The position numbers and the translations under genes are program-made. The notes beneath the pieces were generated by a model. That model did not search any database and was not told the origin of the DNA. It was given only the letters and a program-made list of their open reading frames with translations. Positions 49,130-61,149 of a stretch of 64,000 nt of DNA are shown here, one piece after another (position 1 is the stretch's first letter; every line of letters starts with the position of its first letter). The stretch is from Solenopsis invicta (taxonomy: Eukaryota; Arthropoda; Insecta; Hymenoptera; Formicidae): positions 20,365,770-20,429,769 of the forward strand of contig NC_052669.1 in NCBI RefSeq assembly GCF_016802725.1, in the 5' to 3' direction.

Positions 49130-49830
49130 ACTATATTTTGCTTTATTTTTGTTTCATTTCTCCTTTCACTAATTATTTAAAAAATAATTTTGCGTAAAAG
49201 AATTATACTTGACTTTTTTTTATAATTTTAGTATCTTTTTTTAGGGGGGAGGGGAATTTAAAACAATCAACGCCCACAATTGAAATAATTAAGATTTTTT
49301 TCATATTTTCCTTTTTTTTTACACGGAGAAAAAAAAATGCTATTGAATCATCAGCATCAGTCTAATTGAAAACATTTTGTTAATTCAATAACAGCATTAA
49401 TGAAATAAAAAGGTTAAAAGTAAAGATAATAACAAATAGAGTTGAATGAATAAAATTTAATTGAATCAACTGTATATACAATATATATTGGCAGCCCGTG
49501 AATCGATGATTAATTGAATCAAACTACGTTTCAATTCATATTACAGCATTTGTTTTTCAATGCATATGTTTCTTCTTTCGTTCTTGAACTTTGATATCTA
49601 CATAAATTAGCCAGATTTCTTCAAATTTAATTCTTTTGCTTAGTATCATTTACAAAATAATTTTGCGTAACAGAATTACAAATTATACTTAACGTTTTTT
49701 TCACTTTTAATGTCCCTTTTTTTGGGGGGGGGGGAATTTACAACTTTCGATGCCTAATTGAGATATTTTAATTAAGATTTTTCTTCGTCTCATCTTCCCT
49801 TTTCTCTATATTTTGCTTTAATTCCGTTCC
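49130..49830. repeat. Diverged direct duplication
   Basis: Segments 49130-49310 and 49640-49830 share, in the same order, ATAATTTTGCGTAA, GAATTA...TATACTT, a TTTTTTTxGGGGG run, GGGGAATTTA and AATTAAGATTTTT. The second copy continues into TCTATATTTTGCTTTA, which also occurs at the start of the first. The 330 bp between them starts ACACGGAGAAAAAA and may be an inserted element. Confidence 0.7.
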
Positions 49831-50531
49831 ATTTCTCTTTTCGCCCTCGAAATCTGATATCAACATAGTAAGAATTTCTTCAAGTTCAGTTCTATCCGAT
49901 CTATTAGCTCCTCCAGTTCTATTTTATTAGATCTTCCCCTCGCTCTTTTCAGGTTCCACGCGTATTCGAATTTGATTCGCATTACCCCGTTCCTCTATCT
50001 CGCGTTTCTCCTCGGAACGTGACGGGTGGGAATCGAATTCCCTCCAACTTCCGTCATTCCTTCCCTGAGCTCCTCTCGCAGCCACTTTCATTGGGTCTCT
50101 CGTGAACGGTATCGTGCGAGTCCGACCTAAAGCCCCGGCGCCGCGCAATCCGATCGCGCCTTCCGCCAAAGACAGGCGCGGGATGCAGAGCGAGAGGGAA
50201 ACGCACATGGAGAGAGAGAAAGAGGAAGAACGAGAGATGCTAATACCGCACACGTAGCGCAGTGCTTGCTGCCCGCGGTGCTCGCGTCGCTGCCCCTATT
50301 ATTTCCGTTACTGTCCGCGGTGTATTTACGCCCGGTGCGCGGGGACAGACAGGTTCATCCGTCGTCGACACGGCGGCGCGTCCCCCCCCCACCCTTTCTC
50401 TCCCCCTGAAAAACCTTGGGATTTAAAAATGACACTCGCCGCAGTCGCCGCACGTGTAACGCGCGCCGAGCCACAGGCAGGCGCGCGCGGCGAACAGCAG
50501 CAACATCAGCAGCAGCGGTTAACGGCCGAAA

Positions 50532-53500
50532 ATGCGAAGCGTGCTCGGCGATAGGTACGTGCCGTTGTCGGCGACCCTTTCCTCGGGCGCCGGTCGCGGT
50601 AGCGATTGCGAGCGAGTCTCGTCGCTTTGGTCCGGGACACTGTTCCTTGCGTACGCGGGATTAGCTTGCACGTTTTCTACCACCGTCGGAATGCCCGGTG
50701 GCATCAATCTGTTGCACCTCGCGTGGTCGTGGGTACGTGACGTAGCGGTGTCGATTCCCGTTCGAATTTTTGTGTGTTTACCTTAGCCTAGTATAGACCC
50801 TCGAAGATCGTTAACGTTATGGCGTTTCAAACAGCGTGCGATTATTCAATTAGGACAGTAATTAGCGTGTGCGTCTTCGTAATTTGACAGCTAACGGAAT
50901 GCACAGTTTCAGTGTACGTGTATGCGTGTGTTTCAGACACGATTTTGCCAGGATGCCTCGGGTAAGGAGACAAGTGATCCTGGAGGATCCGGCCAGGCCA
51001 GTCACTCCGGACATGGTGGAAACGAAGCTGCGTGAGTCACTCGTGGAGAAAATAATCCAAGTCCCACATATATTATTTTGTCGCGCTTCTGGTATTCTCG
51101 GATTAACTCACGGATGATGTCTCTTTCTACAGTGAAGTCCGAATTCCTGGACGACGGTTCTCTGGATGAGATCCAACCTCCAAAAGTTGCAGAGGAGACG
51201 CCGAGCCCTCATCTGCAGGATCACCAGTACGGACAGACACCTTGTTATCAAATAACGAGGAAACCTGCGCAGCCACCACCAAGAGCTGAGGTAAAATGAT
51301 TGATAAGTAACATTTCTACAACAATCAGATTTCATACAGAAATCTTGATGTGTATCATTGGTGCAAAGACACTAACCCTTTCAGTGCTATAAGAGTGTAA
51401 ATATCAAAGGTTTTAATAGTAAACAAAACAACAATAAATAGAAACTGAAGTAGATCACAGGCAGATAGAACATTCCACGTATATAAAATATATTTGTCAT
51501 AAGAGTACTCAGCACCGAAACCTAGTGAAAATTGTTCTCATAATTTTGATATGAATTGAAACATTTTTTAGAAATATTCAGAAATACCTAGGCACTCTAC
51601 ATCTTTTAAAATTTGTCATACATGTGAATTCTGAAATATTCCGAGAAAAAAACTTAAACTTTTATAGATTTTTTAACATTTTATCAGAGATTATAGAATA
51701 AAAAAATTTTGAACATCTTAGGATATTTCATAATTGACTTGTATGAAAAATTCTACAAAAAGATGTAGATTTTCTGAGTATTTTTAAAAAGTATTACAAT
51801 TTGTATAAAAAAATCTAAGAAAGTATAGTAAAATTGACTAATCGAAATTGCAACTTGCTTCTCTACTTGGTAGATATCAGTTCAAGCGGTAAAAAGAAGA
51901 CTGAACCTGGAGGTGGGGACAACTGGTCCCAGCCAGTCCGCCTTCAAAGCACCTCGGGGTAAACGTAGAAGATCCGGCTCAAATTCTCTAGCTGGTCACA
52001 CACCGACCAAAAGTAAATGACTCTTTCGTTTCACAATCTTTTTCTCTATTTTTTTCCGTGTGTCATCCAAGAAGGGAATCGTTTGTTGCATTGCAGGTAA
52101 AACTGTAGAAAGGACACGGTACGATACGTCTTTGAGCTTGCTCACGAAGAAGTTTATTCACTTAGTTGAGAGCAGTCAGGACGGTGTAGTGGACTTAAAT
52201 GTGGCGTCAGAGAAGCTGGAGGTACAAAAACGTCGTATATACGACATTACTAATGTTTTAGAGGGCATCGGTATCTTAGAGAAGAAAAGTAAAAACAATA
52301 TCCAGTGGAAGTACGTTATCTGCTAGTATATTATATATTTTATACAGTTTAAATCGATGTAAATGGGAGATTACATTTGTGACCTTAATTGTTTATTGTA
52401 GAGGCGGTCAGTTACCGAACAATCGGAATGATATCGCCAATCTCAAAAGGGAGGTCGCGGATTTGGAAGCTAAAGAGAATACCTTGGATCAGTTGATTCA
52501 TGGTGCCGCTAAGAATCTTCGCGAATTTACCTGTGCAGATAGACAATACGCTTATGTGACGTATCATGATTTACGTTCAGTCTCTATGTACAAAGACCAA
52601 GTTATTATGGCTGTGAAAGCCCCGACAGAATCCTCCCTCCATGTCCCACATCCGATCGATAACCTCGGTCAACAAAAGGTAAATTATCAGAATAGTTTGA
52701 TATTATTTATACATATTCCAATTTCTCTATAATGTCGAAACAAAAATGTTCTCTGATGTTTAAGAAAGATATTTATTGTGTTTTTTATATTTTAATATTT
52801 TTAGTTACAAATGCATATGAAGTCGGAACACGGAGAGATAGATGTGTTTCTGTGTCCTGAGGAACCCACAGTCAAAACGTTACCCTATTCCGGGTATGTG
52901 ACAACGCAATCTGTGCCTCAATCAAAAGAATCTGATATACCTTGTTTGCCTCCTGAATTGTTGGTTAATCGAGAATGCGACGAGCGAATCGACGAGCCAA
53001 TACCTCCAGACGAGAGTTTCATAAATACTCGTCTGAGTACCCCCGCAACTACAGTTACCAGTATAACGAGCATGAAGGATGCCTTCTTATGCGAATCCGA
53101 TGATTATGGACCAATGGGCGGTGGCAAATTCCAACTCCAAACTGAGGACCAAATCAGCTCAGGTAAGATTAGAAGAGACGAGTGTTTATTAGTTTAGTTG
53201 ATTGTTTTTCTCTTTCTTGAAAAAAAGCTTTATATCTTGTACTAATAATCAATTTATGGAAAGCTGTTAAAATTCTTAAATTAATGTTGAAGCTAAAGCA
53301 GGAAAAACATTTTAATTTTTAAGCTTTTTTAGTAGACTTATCCTTAGCTTGCTTTCACTCATTTTTGCAAAGCAATTTGTATTATGCATTCTATTTTGTT
53401 CGCACGAAAAAACTGCCACTTTTTACTTTTATAAATTGTGTGCTTTTTTTCATCATTAATATTTTAACCTTTCAATTTCCATGCTGAGTGGGCCGTTTAT

Positions 53501-54396
53501 CTCGTAAATTAGTATAAAACCATAATTATTTTGTTATTATAATTATAATTTTTGAAAATTCTAAATAAAATATAAATAAAAAACTTTTTACATCATAAAT
53601 ATACTTTTATAAGGAAAATTTTTTGAGGTTAGCTGTTTGTCTCGCTTGAGAACTTATATATGGGAAATTAGCATAGAAATCGAAAAGTTAAAAATAATGA
53701 ATAGCTTCACAGATTATGCAACGTTATGGATCGTGTTAAATTGTAAATTAAAGTAAATATTTAAATATGTTATAATCAGATTAAATTACAACAAATTTAA
53801 ATATAAAACAAATGCATAAAAAAAATAAAAAAAATGTTATTTTGTTTTGTTATATAATATTTTTTGTCATTACGCGCGAATACATCATTTTGCAAAATCT
53901 AGTAATGTATTATTGTGTAAATAATACAATATTTTATTCCTTATTTAAAATATATTTGTACTTATAAAAAGTTAAAAAAAATTATTGGAGAAATAGAAAT
54001 ATAGTAAGAAATGGTATTAATCTTTAACCACTCTAGTGAAATAGACTTTTATAAACACTAAACAGTATATGGGCTATTATAATACCCTACTAGAGTGGTT
54101 AAGGGTTAAGAATTTCATTTTGTTATTGCAGTTATATTGAATTATAATGTCTAAAATGGAGCAAGAGATCATTTTTTAAATACTTTTCTTTGTGTTATAC
54201 ATTAAAATAAATTAATTTTGTATTATTCTATACGATTTTGTTAATATGAATTGTTAGAATATTAAAGACTCTTAATTTATCGATTAAAAAAGTAATGAAT
54301 TTTTTATGAACTATCATAAAACTTTTTGCAAAAATATGAGATAAATATAACTAAAAGTATACATACTTTTATTAATGTATGATAATGAAGATTGGA

Positions 54397-54445
<49 letters not shown>

Positions 54446-55866
54446 TATATATGTATGTAATATTATTTCAACGTATAGTGTAAGAAAAAAATTGTTTGAT
54501 TTCTCGTTCTTCATATTTAATTCAATATACTCTTAATTGTCGATATTTTAATGAATACATATGAATATACCATGAATATACATCGTTGTTCTATTTTGTT
54601 GCGTATTCTGTACATTTTATTTCACTTGCTCTTAACTTGCGCAAAATTTCTAATGCTTTATTTAGTTGAATGCTTTGTGTATATGTATAGTTGTATTTCT
54701 TTTTTTTTTTTTAATAAAGTATTAAAACATTTTTTGTCTCTATTACTAAAACAATCCGATTTATTAGAAACGTACTTTTCATGTTAAAAATTTTTATGAA
54801 ACAGATATTATGAGATAATTATCCTGCAATTGTTAGATTGCATTATATTTTTCTACTTGAAAAGAATATGTTGCATGTTACAATTTAATAATCACTTGTG
54901 GACAAATGTCATTCAAAAGAAAGGTAGTGAAGGTTATATATTTCCATGCAACTTAATAACCCATTTTATACCTTTCTTTTGGATACTTTACTGCCTTTTC
55001 ACCAATGGACGATGGCCGTACCCTGATGGAGCTCTGGCTGTGACTTGTGTGTTAAAGTTATCAAAATCACATCACAGGCAGAGTTCTAGTTAGGTAACGG
55101 TTTCAAACAGCAAAGCTCGTGTCGTGCGAAGGTACGTTCACTTATACTAACTATTGGCCACGATTATGTTTTACATGATGTTATCACTTTAATATTATCA
55201 TGTGAAATATGGATGCACGATTTTCCATAAAAAAATCTTTTCATTATAATTATTTCTGAAAATTCTTGAAGGGAAACGTATATATAATTTGGAAATCAAT
55301 GTGATCGACCCGAATTTTGCAGCACTTGTTCACTTTGAATTTACAAATAGCAATTTTCTTACATGATTAAACAACGTATTATGAAAACATAGCCGCATTG
55401 TTACTTTCGAAACTCATTTAATAGAAGCTTATTTGGCGTATTTGACAAGCTGCCCTTAACATATAATTCTAGAAACTAACAATATGCATTAATTGTACTC
55501 TTTAACGCTTTGTAATCGATTGCAAAACTATTTTAAATAAAATAGAAAGTGCTTGTGGTGCGTCACAAGAAAACTTAAGTAAATTAGATATCTTACATTA
55601 CTGACATACATTTCTTAATAATATAATTGTTTGCGAACGATCTAATGTAAATGATGCTGCACCACTTGATATTGCAGCATGCGTCATTTGTTACTTTACC
55701 ACTGTCATTACTATTCGTTACCGACATTCTTACTTTTGTTGCAGATTTGAATACTCTCGATTTTGGAGAACTACTAGCTTTGGAGCCACCTCTCTCCGAA
55801 AACGACTACTCGTTCTCGTTAGGCACCGAGGAGGGTCTTTCGGATCTCTTCGATTTTAAATTCTAG
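50532..55866 (+). CDS. E2f1: E2F transcription factor (activator E2F1-3 type)
   Basis: This cell-cycle regulator pairs with DP and is held in check by Rb-family proteins. Coding exons: 50532-50554 (optional), 50937-51031, 51133-51290, 51874-52012, 52097-52310, 52402-52678, 52805-53162 and 55745-55866. From ATG 50953 (MPRVRRQVI) it has 448 residues; from ATG 50532 it gains 13 in frame, to 461. In the 448 numbering: cyclin A-type motif AVKRRLNLE (84-92); winged-helix DNA-binding domain 131-198 with the hallmark KRRIYDITNVLEGIGILEKK; leucine-heptad and marked-box region about 200-310 (YVTYHDLRS); C-terminal Rb-binding motif SLGTEEGLSDLFDFKF. This architecture is E2F1-3, not the E2F4/5 or atypical classes. 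The last intron is 2.58 kb. GC-rich islands upstream may supply alternative first exons. Confidence 0.94.
52679..52804 (+). other. E2F intron 6
   Basis: A 126-bp intron, AAG|GTAAAT to TTTTTAG|TTACAA, phase 0. It is typical of the short introns in this gene and is listed to fix the marked-box exon boundary. Confidence 0.85.
53464..53691. mobile_element. piggyBac-like MITE in E2F last intron
   Basis: The ends TTAACCTTTCAATTTCCATGC and GCATAGAAATCGAAAAGTTAA are imperfect inverted repeats, both bounded by TTAA, the piggyBac target. About 228 bp, non-coding. Confidence 0.6.
54024..54102. mobile_element. 79-bp TTAA-flanked inverted repeat
   Basis: TTAACCACTCTAGT (54024-54037) and ACTAGAGTGGTTAA (54089-54102) are exact inverted 14-mers, each including TTAA. 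It may be a minimal piggyBac-derived element or a hairpin in the E2F last intron. Confidence 0.6.
54399..54437. repeat. (AT)n microsatellite
   Basis: A run of about 19 AT units within the E2F last intron, followed by a further ATATAT stretch to 54452. Confidence 0.9.
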
Positions 55867-58300
55867 GAATATCATCGCTTATATTGCATGGGCGTTCGTG
55901 TCGTTTTGGACTGCTCCTCAAATAGACGGAACCGCCTCATCAGTTTTATAATGCGCCTTCGCGTTACGCAGTGATGGGTGGTTGGCAGTTTCTTTCCGCG
56001 CGTCGATCTTCGCGAGAAATTGCGAGCATGTAAAATTCGTTTTTGTTTATTTATCTTTCCCCGCATGTCATTATCCAGGTATTTTTCTACCTGGAATTTG
56101 TTTTTCATTTTGTACTTACAAGTACAAAGAGATTTAAAAGAATAGCAACGAGATAGTCGGGGCACGTCAGATGCAATTTCATAAAATTTTCGTAAATTTT
56201 TGAGACTGGAACCAAAGATAGATGCACAGACAGATTGTGCAAATTGTATGGAATGTATTACATTGTTTCGTAAAATATTTTTACACTAGCCAATCCATTA
56301 TTATCTGTCGCGGATAAAAATGATAAAGAAATGTAATTTGTCTTGCCTACGCCAGAATATTTTAACCTTTTAAATATTTTTCTTATTCCCATTTCATTTC
56401 GGAATGTCTTGTCGTATTTTAATTTCTTATTGCGGATCAGAAACTCTGAATGTGAAGGAGCTGAGAACCGCGAGAATAAACATATCACAATATTGTTAAT
56501 GCGTGCTTCCGGCTTGATATACGGTCTGCGTTGATCGCGTTTGCGGAATGGATTGCGAAGACGCTATACAAAGATAAGAGAATGGGGCGAAAAGAAAAGA
56601 ATACGTGTGTTGTGTGTATGTTGTTTGTGTGTTATGTGTGTGTGCGTGTGTGTTTGTGAAAAGAGAAAGAGAGAAAAAGGATTGAAAGGCGAAGGCGCTT
56701 TTTCGTGCAATCTGTAATAATATTGTAAATTGAGCTAAGAAATAGAAGAGAAAGTGTATGTGGGAATTCAGAGAGAGGACAGACTGTACTCGTGTTGGAC
56801 AATGATCTAATTGCTCTTGTCCAACTGCAAAATGAATGAGACGGTTAAGTCATCGAATTCTTTCTGGTGCGAAGTTTTATTCGACGGAGAGAAGGAGAGG
56901 GGAAAGATGAGATTGTGAGACTCACTTCGCGCGCGTGAAAAGCGAGTATGTGCGATATTATTGCGACTCGGATTTCTTAAATTATATGCGGCGGAGTTAG
57001 AGACCCTCGTCCTTTTCCCCTGGACGATGTATGTTTTTTTTTTAACGGATACACATTGCCTTGTTAGTGAATCGTTCGACAGTATGATAATCTTATTTCG
57101 CGGTGCTTTTGTAATTCCGACCGGTCGAGAATGGCAAATCAAGATGAATAAACATCCGTTTTCCGTTTTAAATATATTATTTTATTCCTCGTTATTCAGA
57201 TGGGAAATCGAAACGCGATGACCAGTAATCGTTTTACGACGATTGTGTTACTAGCTGATTTATAGAAAAAAATATGCACGTAGATAAAGTCAAAACGTAC
57301 ATATTTACAGAATGGCAAAAAATGAGATCTTAAACTATATTATCATATTTAAATGCGCATTTAATCCCGATTTGCAACGGTCATATCGTTTAAGATCCCA
57401 AGATTCAAGATACAGATACTATATTCTGGACTTGATCACGGGATTCTTTTTTAAAAAGGTTTTCTTGCCGGTGTAAACGCTTGAATACTGTCGAGTAAAC
57501 GCGGTGCTGGAATTGTTTTATTGAGCGAGATTCATGTTAGAGAAAAAGAGAAAGAGAGAGAGAGAGAAACATCTCTTGTTCCTCGAGATCTCAAGGATAT
57601 ACTGGAAAAAAATAGTCTGGAAGTCCCTCAAAGGATGTACCCTAACGTACAACTTAGTGTACGTCCAAAGCCATAGTGCCTACACAAAATAATGATGATC
57701 ATACCCTTCTGCAATTGTAAATACTTTACAAAATACAATTATACAAATGTAAGCTCGCATCATAAATATACGTATGTATACATTACATACATCCCACACA
57801 CCGTGCATATATATGCATATATCTATATATGTGCGTGTAAAGGAATATAACAAATGAGTAGACACTGCGAACATTTCGTTATGTGTAATTATATCGTAAA
57901 AGTACGAATTAGTTACTTTTAATATTATTAATATTATTAATTATTGAAACACATTAAATAAAACAAAATATTAGTTAATAATTTCATTTAAATACGTATG
58001 TATATATACACATACATATGCGTGTACACGTATGTGTACGCGTAGTGTGTATTTACATTTATAGCGAAGGGACGTTGTGCAGGATAATAACGAAATTGCC
58101 TATTGCATCAATGGCTATTGAAACTTGACTTGAATAAAAAATTGAATCTTAAAAATATATATTAATGAACAATTAATTTATTGTATGTAATATCCTCATG
58201 TTCTGTGGTGCGGGAATAATTCCACGAGACTTTATTTTTTTAAGATTAAGAAGGCATTAGCACGAATATAATGATTTTTTTATTGTATTAGATCTTTCTC
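55867..58300 (+). other. E2F 3' UTR and downstream DNA
   Basis: Following the E2F stop there is no coding region. Canonical AATAAA hexamers on the plus strand lie at 56475-56480 and again near 57146 and 57957, so the 3' UTR could be 0.6 to 2.1 kb. A GT-rich run lies near 56600-56660 and a GA run near 57545-57570. Confidence 0.5.
56475..56480 (+). terminator. Candidate E2F poly(A) signal
   Basis: The first plus-strand AATAAA after the E2F stop codon, 609 bp downstream. Usage cannot be confirmed from sequence. Confidence 0.35.
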
Positions 58301-58599
58301 AAAATAACTTGATAAAGTCGATATGTTGTACGTATTGTTACCAATGTATGAAAATAATCGTGCATATGGAAATAAAGAGACGGCTAACGATATGATATTA
58401 ATTAACATCGCAATTGCAGATTATTACTTTGCACAATGTTCGCCGCGCTCCCGTTCGCGACAGCCGGGAGGAATTGTATTAATCCTGTTTTCATTTTCCA
58501 TTTACGCTAGCTGGCATCGAGCGCTTTTTTTTATATGGCCACGAGAAGACGATGAGAGGATGAGTAGGAAAGTGGAATACACGTGCGTTGCAAGTGTGC

Positions 58600-58601
<2 letters not shown>

Positions 58602-58644
<43 letters not shown>
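58602..58644. repeat. (GA)n microsatellite
   Basis: About 21 GA units. In translation it gives the spurious RERERE/SLSLSL frames on the two strands. Confidence 0.95.
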
Positions 58645-58648
<4 letters not shown>

Positions 58649-59017
58649 GAGAATGTGTGAGTGTGTGAAAGGAAGATTATTAGTTCGCCATCGTGAGTAG
58701 TGTAGATTTTGCGACAATGCGTTTTACGTATACGTGCTTCTTTCGATCGGTATATATTTGAGAGACTGTCCGAAATTAATGGCAAATACGATTAAGCACC
58801 GATCGATTGATAAGGAGAAAAAATTGGGGGGACAAAAGAGATGGAAGAATAAAAGAAGAATCGATATTGATGTATCATTACGACGAACATTTTGTCACGT
58901 TTTAATGGGTCCGGCCCGCTAAAAGAACACCGCAGAGAAGAAAGTTGCAAAATATAATCTTATGTAACATCGTACAGAAACATGCATTATTATTCCATTT
59001 GTACGAATCCCGTCGAT

Positions 59018-59240
59018 TCAATCCATACGGATATAATCGTATCCAACACTTGCGGTTTCATCTCCTTTACAAACCTTCCATCTGACCAGGTATTCTTTCT
59101 CTAAATACCTCTTGACCTTATCTTGGGTGAAAGGGATAACAATCTGGTCAGATGAGTTTCTCCATTCCCGCTTTGGTCAGTCTGTCCGTCTTCTCATTGC
59201 CTAATGTGTCCTGATCCGAGGATCCACAGGATGATGGTAT
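59018..59240 (-). pseudogene. Decayed non-LTR retrotransposon RNase H fragment
   Basis: Minus-strand reading gives LWILGSGHIR, then after a frame shift GNEKTDRLTKAGMEKL, then in a third frame TQDKVKRYLEKEYLVRW. This is the order of the RNase H end of insect non-LTR (Jockey/R1-like) elements, whose usual form is a W-x-P-G-H-x-G-x-x-G-N-E-x-A-D motif. Frameshifts and an in-frame stop show it is dead. The rest of the element is not visible nearby. Confidence 0.6.
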
Positions 59241-59280
59241 TGCCCTTCCTTAGTTTATTTAATATCTACAATTCTAAATT

Positions 59281-59611
59281 CAGGGTTGAAAAGTATCACG
59301 TTACTTGGGTTGTTACAGTTATCTTTTTTCATGCTTATTATTTTTTCTGTTTATAAGGCTAATAGTAACGTCACATTTTTACAGTAACCAATTTTATCGT
59401 TACTTGTTATACGTCTGTGTGCTTATAGATCATATAATAAATGTAATAAATAAAAATTATAGATTTTACATTGAATAAATTTTGTACTAATCAAATAGTG
59501 ACAATTGGATGCCTTTCTAATAAAAAGTCAAGTTCTTATGAAAAAGTAACGAATTCTTTCTAAATAACGGTAACGAGTTGCTTTTTTTATAAAGTAATGT
59601 TTTCAACCTTG
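59281..59611. mobile_element. MITE-like element with AGGGTTGAAAA ends
   Basis: The left end CAGGGTTGAAAAGTATCACG and right end (reverse complement CAAGGTTGAAAACATTACTT) are imperfect inverted repeats. GTTACTT/AAGTAAC blocks repeat inside. About 331 bp, non-coding, superfamily uncertain. Confidence 0.6.
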
Positions 59612-61107
59612 CAACAAATCAAAGAAGAGAGTTAGATATAAACGCATCCGAGTATGTTTTAAATATGCGTTTAGCTTTAAGTGTAATAAATTTTCATATA
59701 GAATCAACTGTTATAACATGCATTCGCACGTTCACTTTTCGTATAAAAGTTTTAATAAATATAAAAAATGATAGATTGTGAAAACAGCGTATGCTAAAGC
59801 TTGCACTAGAATTTCTTACAAAGTTTTCGTTAAAAATTGATTCTAGATTTATTTAAAAAACTAAAAGAATGTTTGATTTGATTTGAGGTATATTTATTAT
59901 GACCTACTAGTATAAAAAAGTATAGATTTAAAGTGTTAAATATTTTTATAATTATTTGTAGCGACGAATTATTTTCAGCTGGATTAATTCGTCTTTAATC
60001 TTGAGGGGTCTTGTTTTTGACGAAATCTCATTCTTACAGCCGGAACTAGAGTGTGGTGATTGAAGTACATTTATGTAAAAAATTGAACGGCCGCAAATGT
60101 GGTGATAAATTTTTTAATGTTTTCATTAACTCGCTACAAAATGATTTAAGATCATGATTAAATCAAGAAAAGTTGTGAAAATTTTTTCAATTGAATATGA
60201 AATATCTAATGATATAAATTTTGATAAAATAACGATCTAATAAAATGATTTTGTAACTATCAAAGTGCAAAGAAGATTACTTGAAATGAAAAAATATATT
60301 TTCTGTAAATTTTTACAAAAATTAATATTGTCTATAAATGTGAAATATTAGGTGAATGTAAAAGTATAGGCTTTTTTTGAAGTGTGAGTTTAAGACTAAA
60401 GACTTATTCTATCTTCAGATGTAAGATAAGAACAGAATAACAAAAAAGCGCTTTCTAAACATGGACTTTGATTTGTATTATAACGTATATCTGTACACAC
60501 GATTATATGTTCTTATTAAATGAATATTAATGTGTTGAAAATATTACTAACTAATATTATTTTTTATATTTTATCGCAGAAGAAATATTTTTCGTTACTA
60601 ATATGTGCATTATTATCTTTTACTTCGGGCGCTGAAATATCTAGTTCCGGCTGATCATTGTCCTTTAAAGCTGAAACGTCAATTTATTACAATTCGTATA
60701 CAGCTGAATAAATTTTTAACTTCAATTCATTTTGATTTTGGACCACGAAGCTTCTATTATTGATTTATTATCGATTATTCATATTGTACAAGTCTTTCGA
60801 AACTTACAATAAGCGGAGCTTTCAATTCGCTCCGATTCGCTGGTAGGTCCGCGCGCGCGCGCGCGCGATCGGCGCATTAGAAAATACAAATCCGTAAAAA
60901 AAGGAAGGAAACGTGGAAAGGGAAGATTGAATAGACTTACTATATAATGAGGAAAATAAAGATAATCTCATTCGTGAAAGATGTCGGAGTAATCGCTAAA
61001 ATAACGTTGACCTTTTTAATTACGTTGAAACGAAGCTCTCTTTAATTATAATTGTTCTCTCAAAAGACGAGTATTATTGTACAAAGTATATACTAGCATA
61101 TTAGATA

Positions 61108-61149
61108 TGCGTAGTACGCAAGTTGCGCTATTAATTTGCGTACTACGCA
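61108..61149. repeat. Hairpin with perfect 14-bp stem
   Basis: TGCGTAGTACGCAA (61108-61121) and TTGCGTACTACGCA (61136-61149) are exact inverted copies around a 14-nt loop. Each arm is itself near-palindromic (GCGTAGTACGC). Function unknown. Confidence 0.85.

Larger units (their letters stand above)
46131..49900. other. Non-coding region with MITE and diverged direct repeats
   Basis: AT-rich. It contains a Tc1/mariner-like MITE (48285-48502), a diverged direct duplication (49130-49310 and 49640-49830), and several TTAATTTAACACAA-type motifs in both orientations between 47230 and 47570, perhaps a decayed repeat. No gene seen. Confidence 0.55.
53163..55744 (+). other. E2F last intron, with elements
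   Basis: This 2582-bp intron (TCAG|GTAAGA to TTGTTGCAG|ATTTG) separates the Rb-binding C-terminus from the rest of the protein. It contains two TTAA-flanked inverted-repeat elements (53464-53691 and 54024-54102) and an AT microsatellite at 54399-54437. Without splicing, exon 7 continues for 11 codons to TAG/TAA near 53195. Confidence 0.85.

Noticed and set aside
60850..60868. (GC)n run as possible Z-DNA signal
   Set aside because: Short simple repeat; nothing nearby suggests function.
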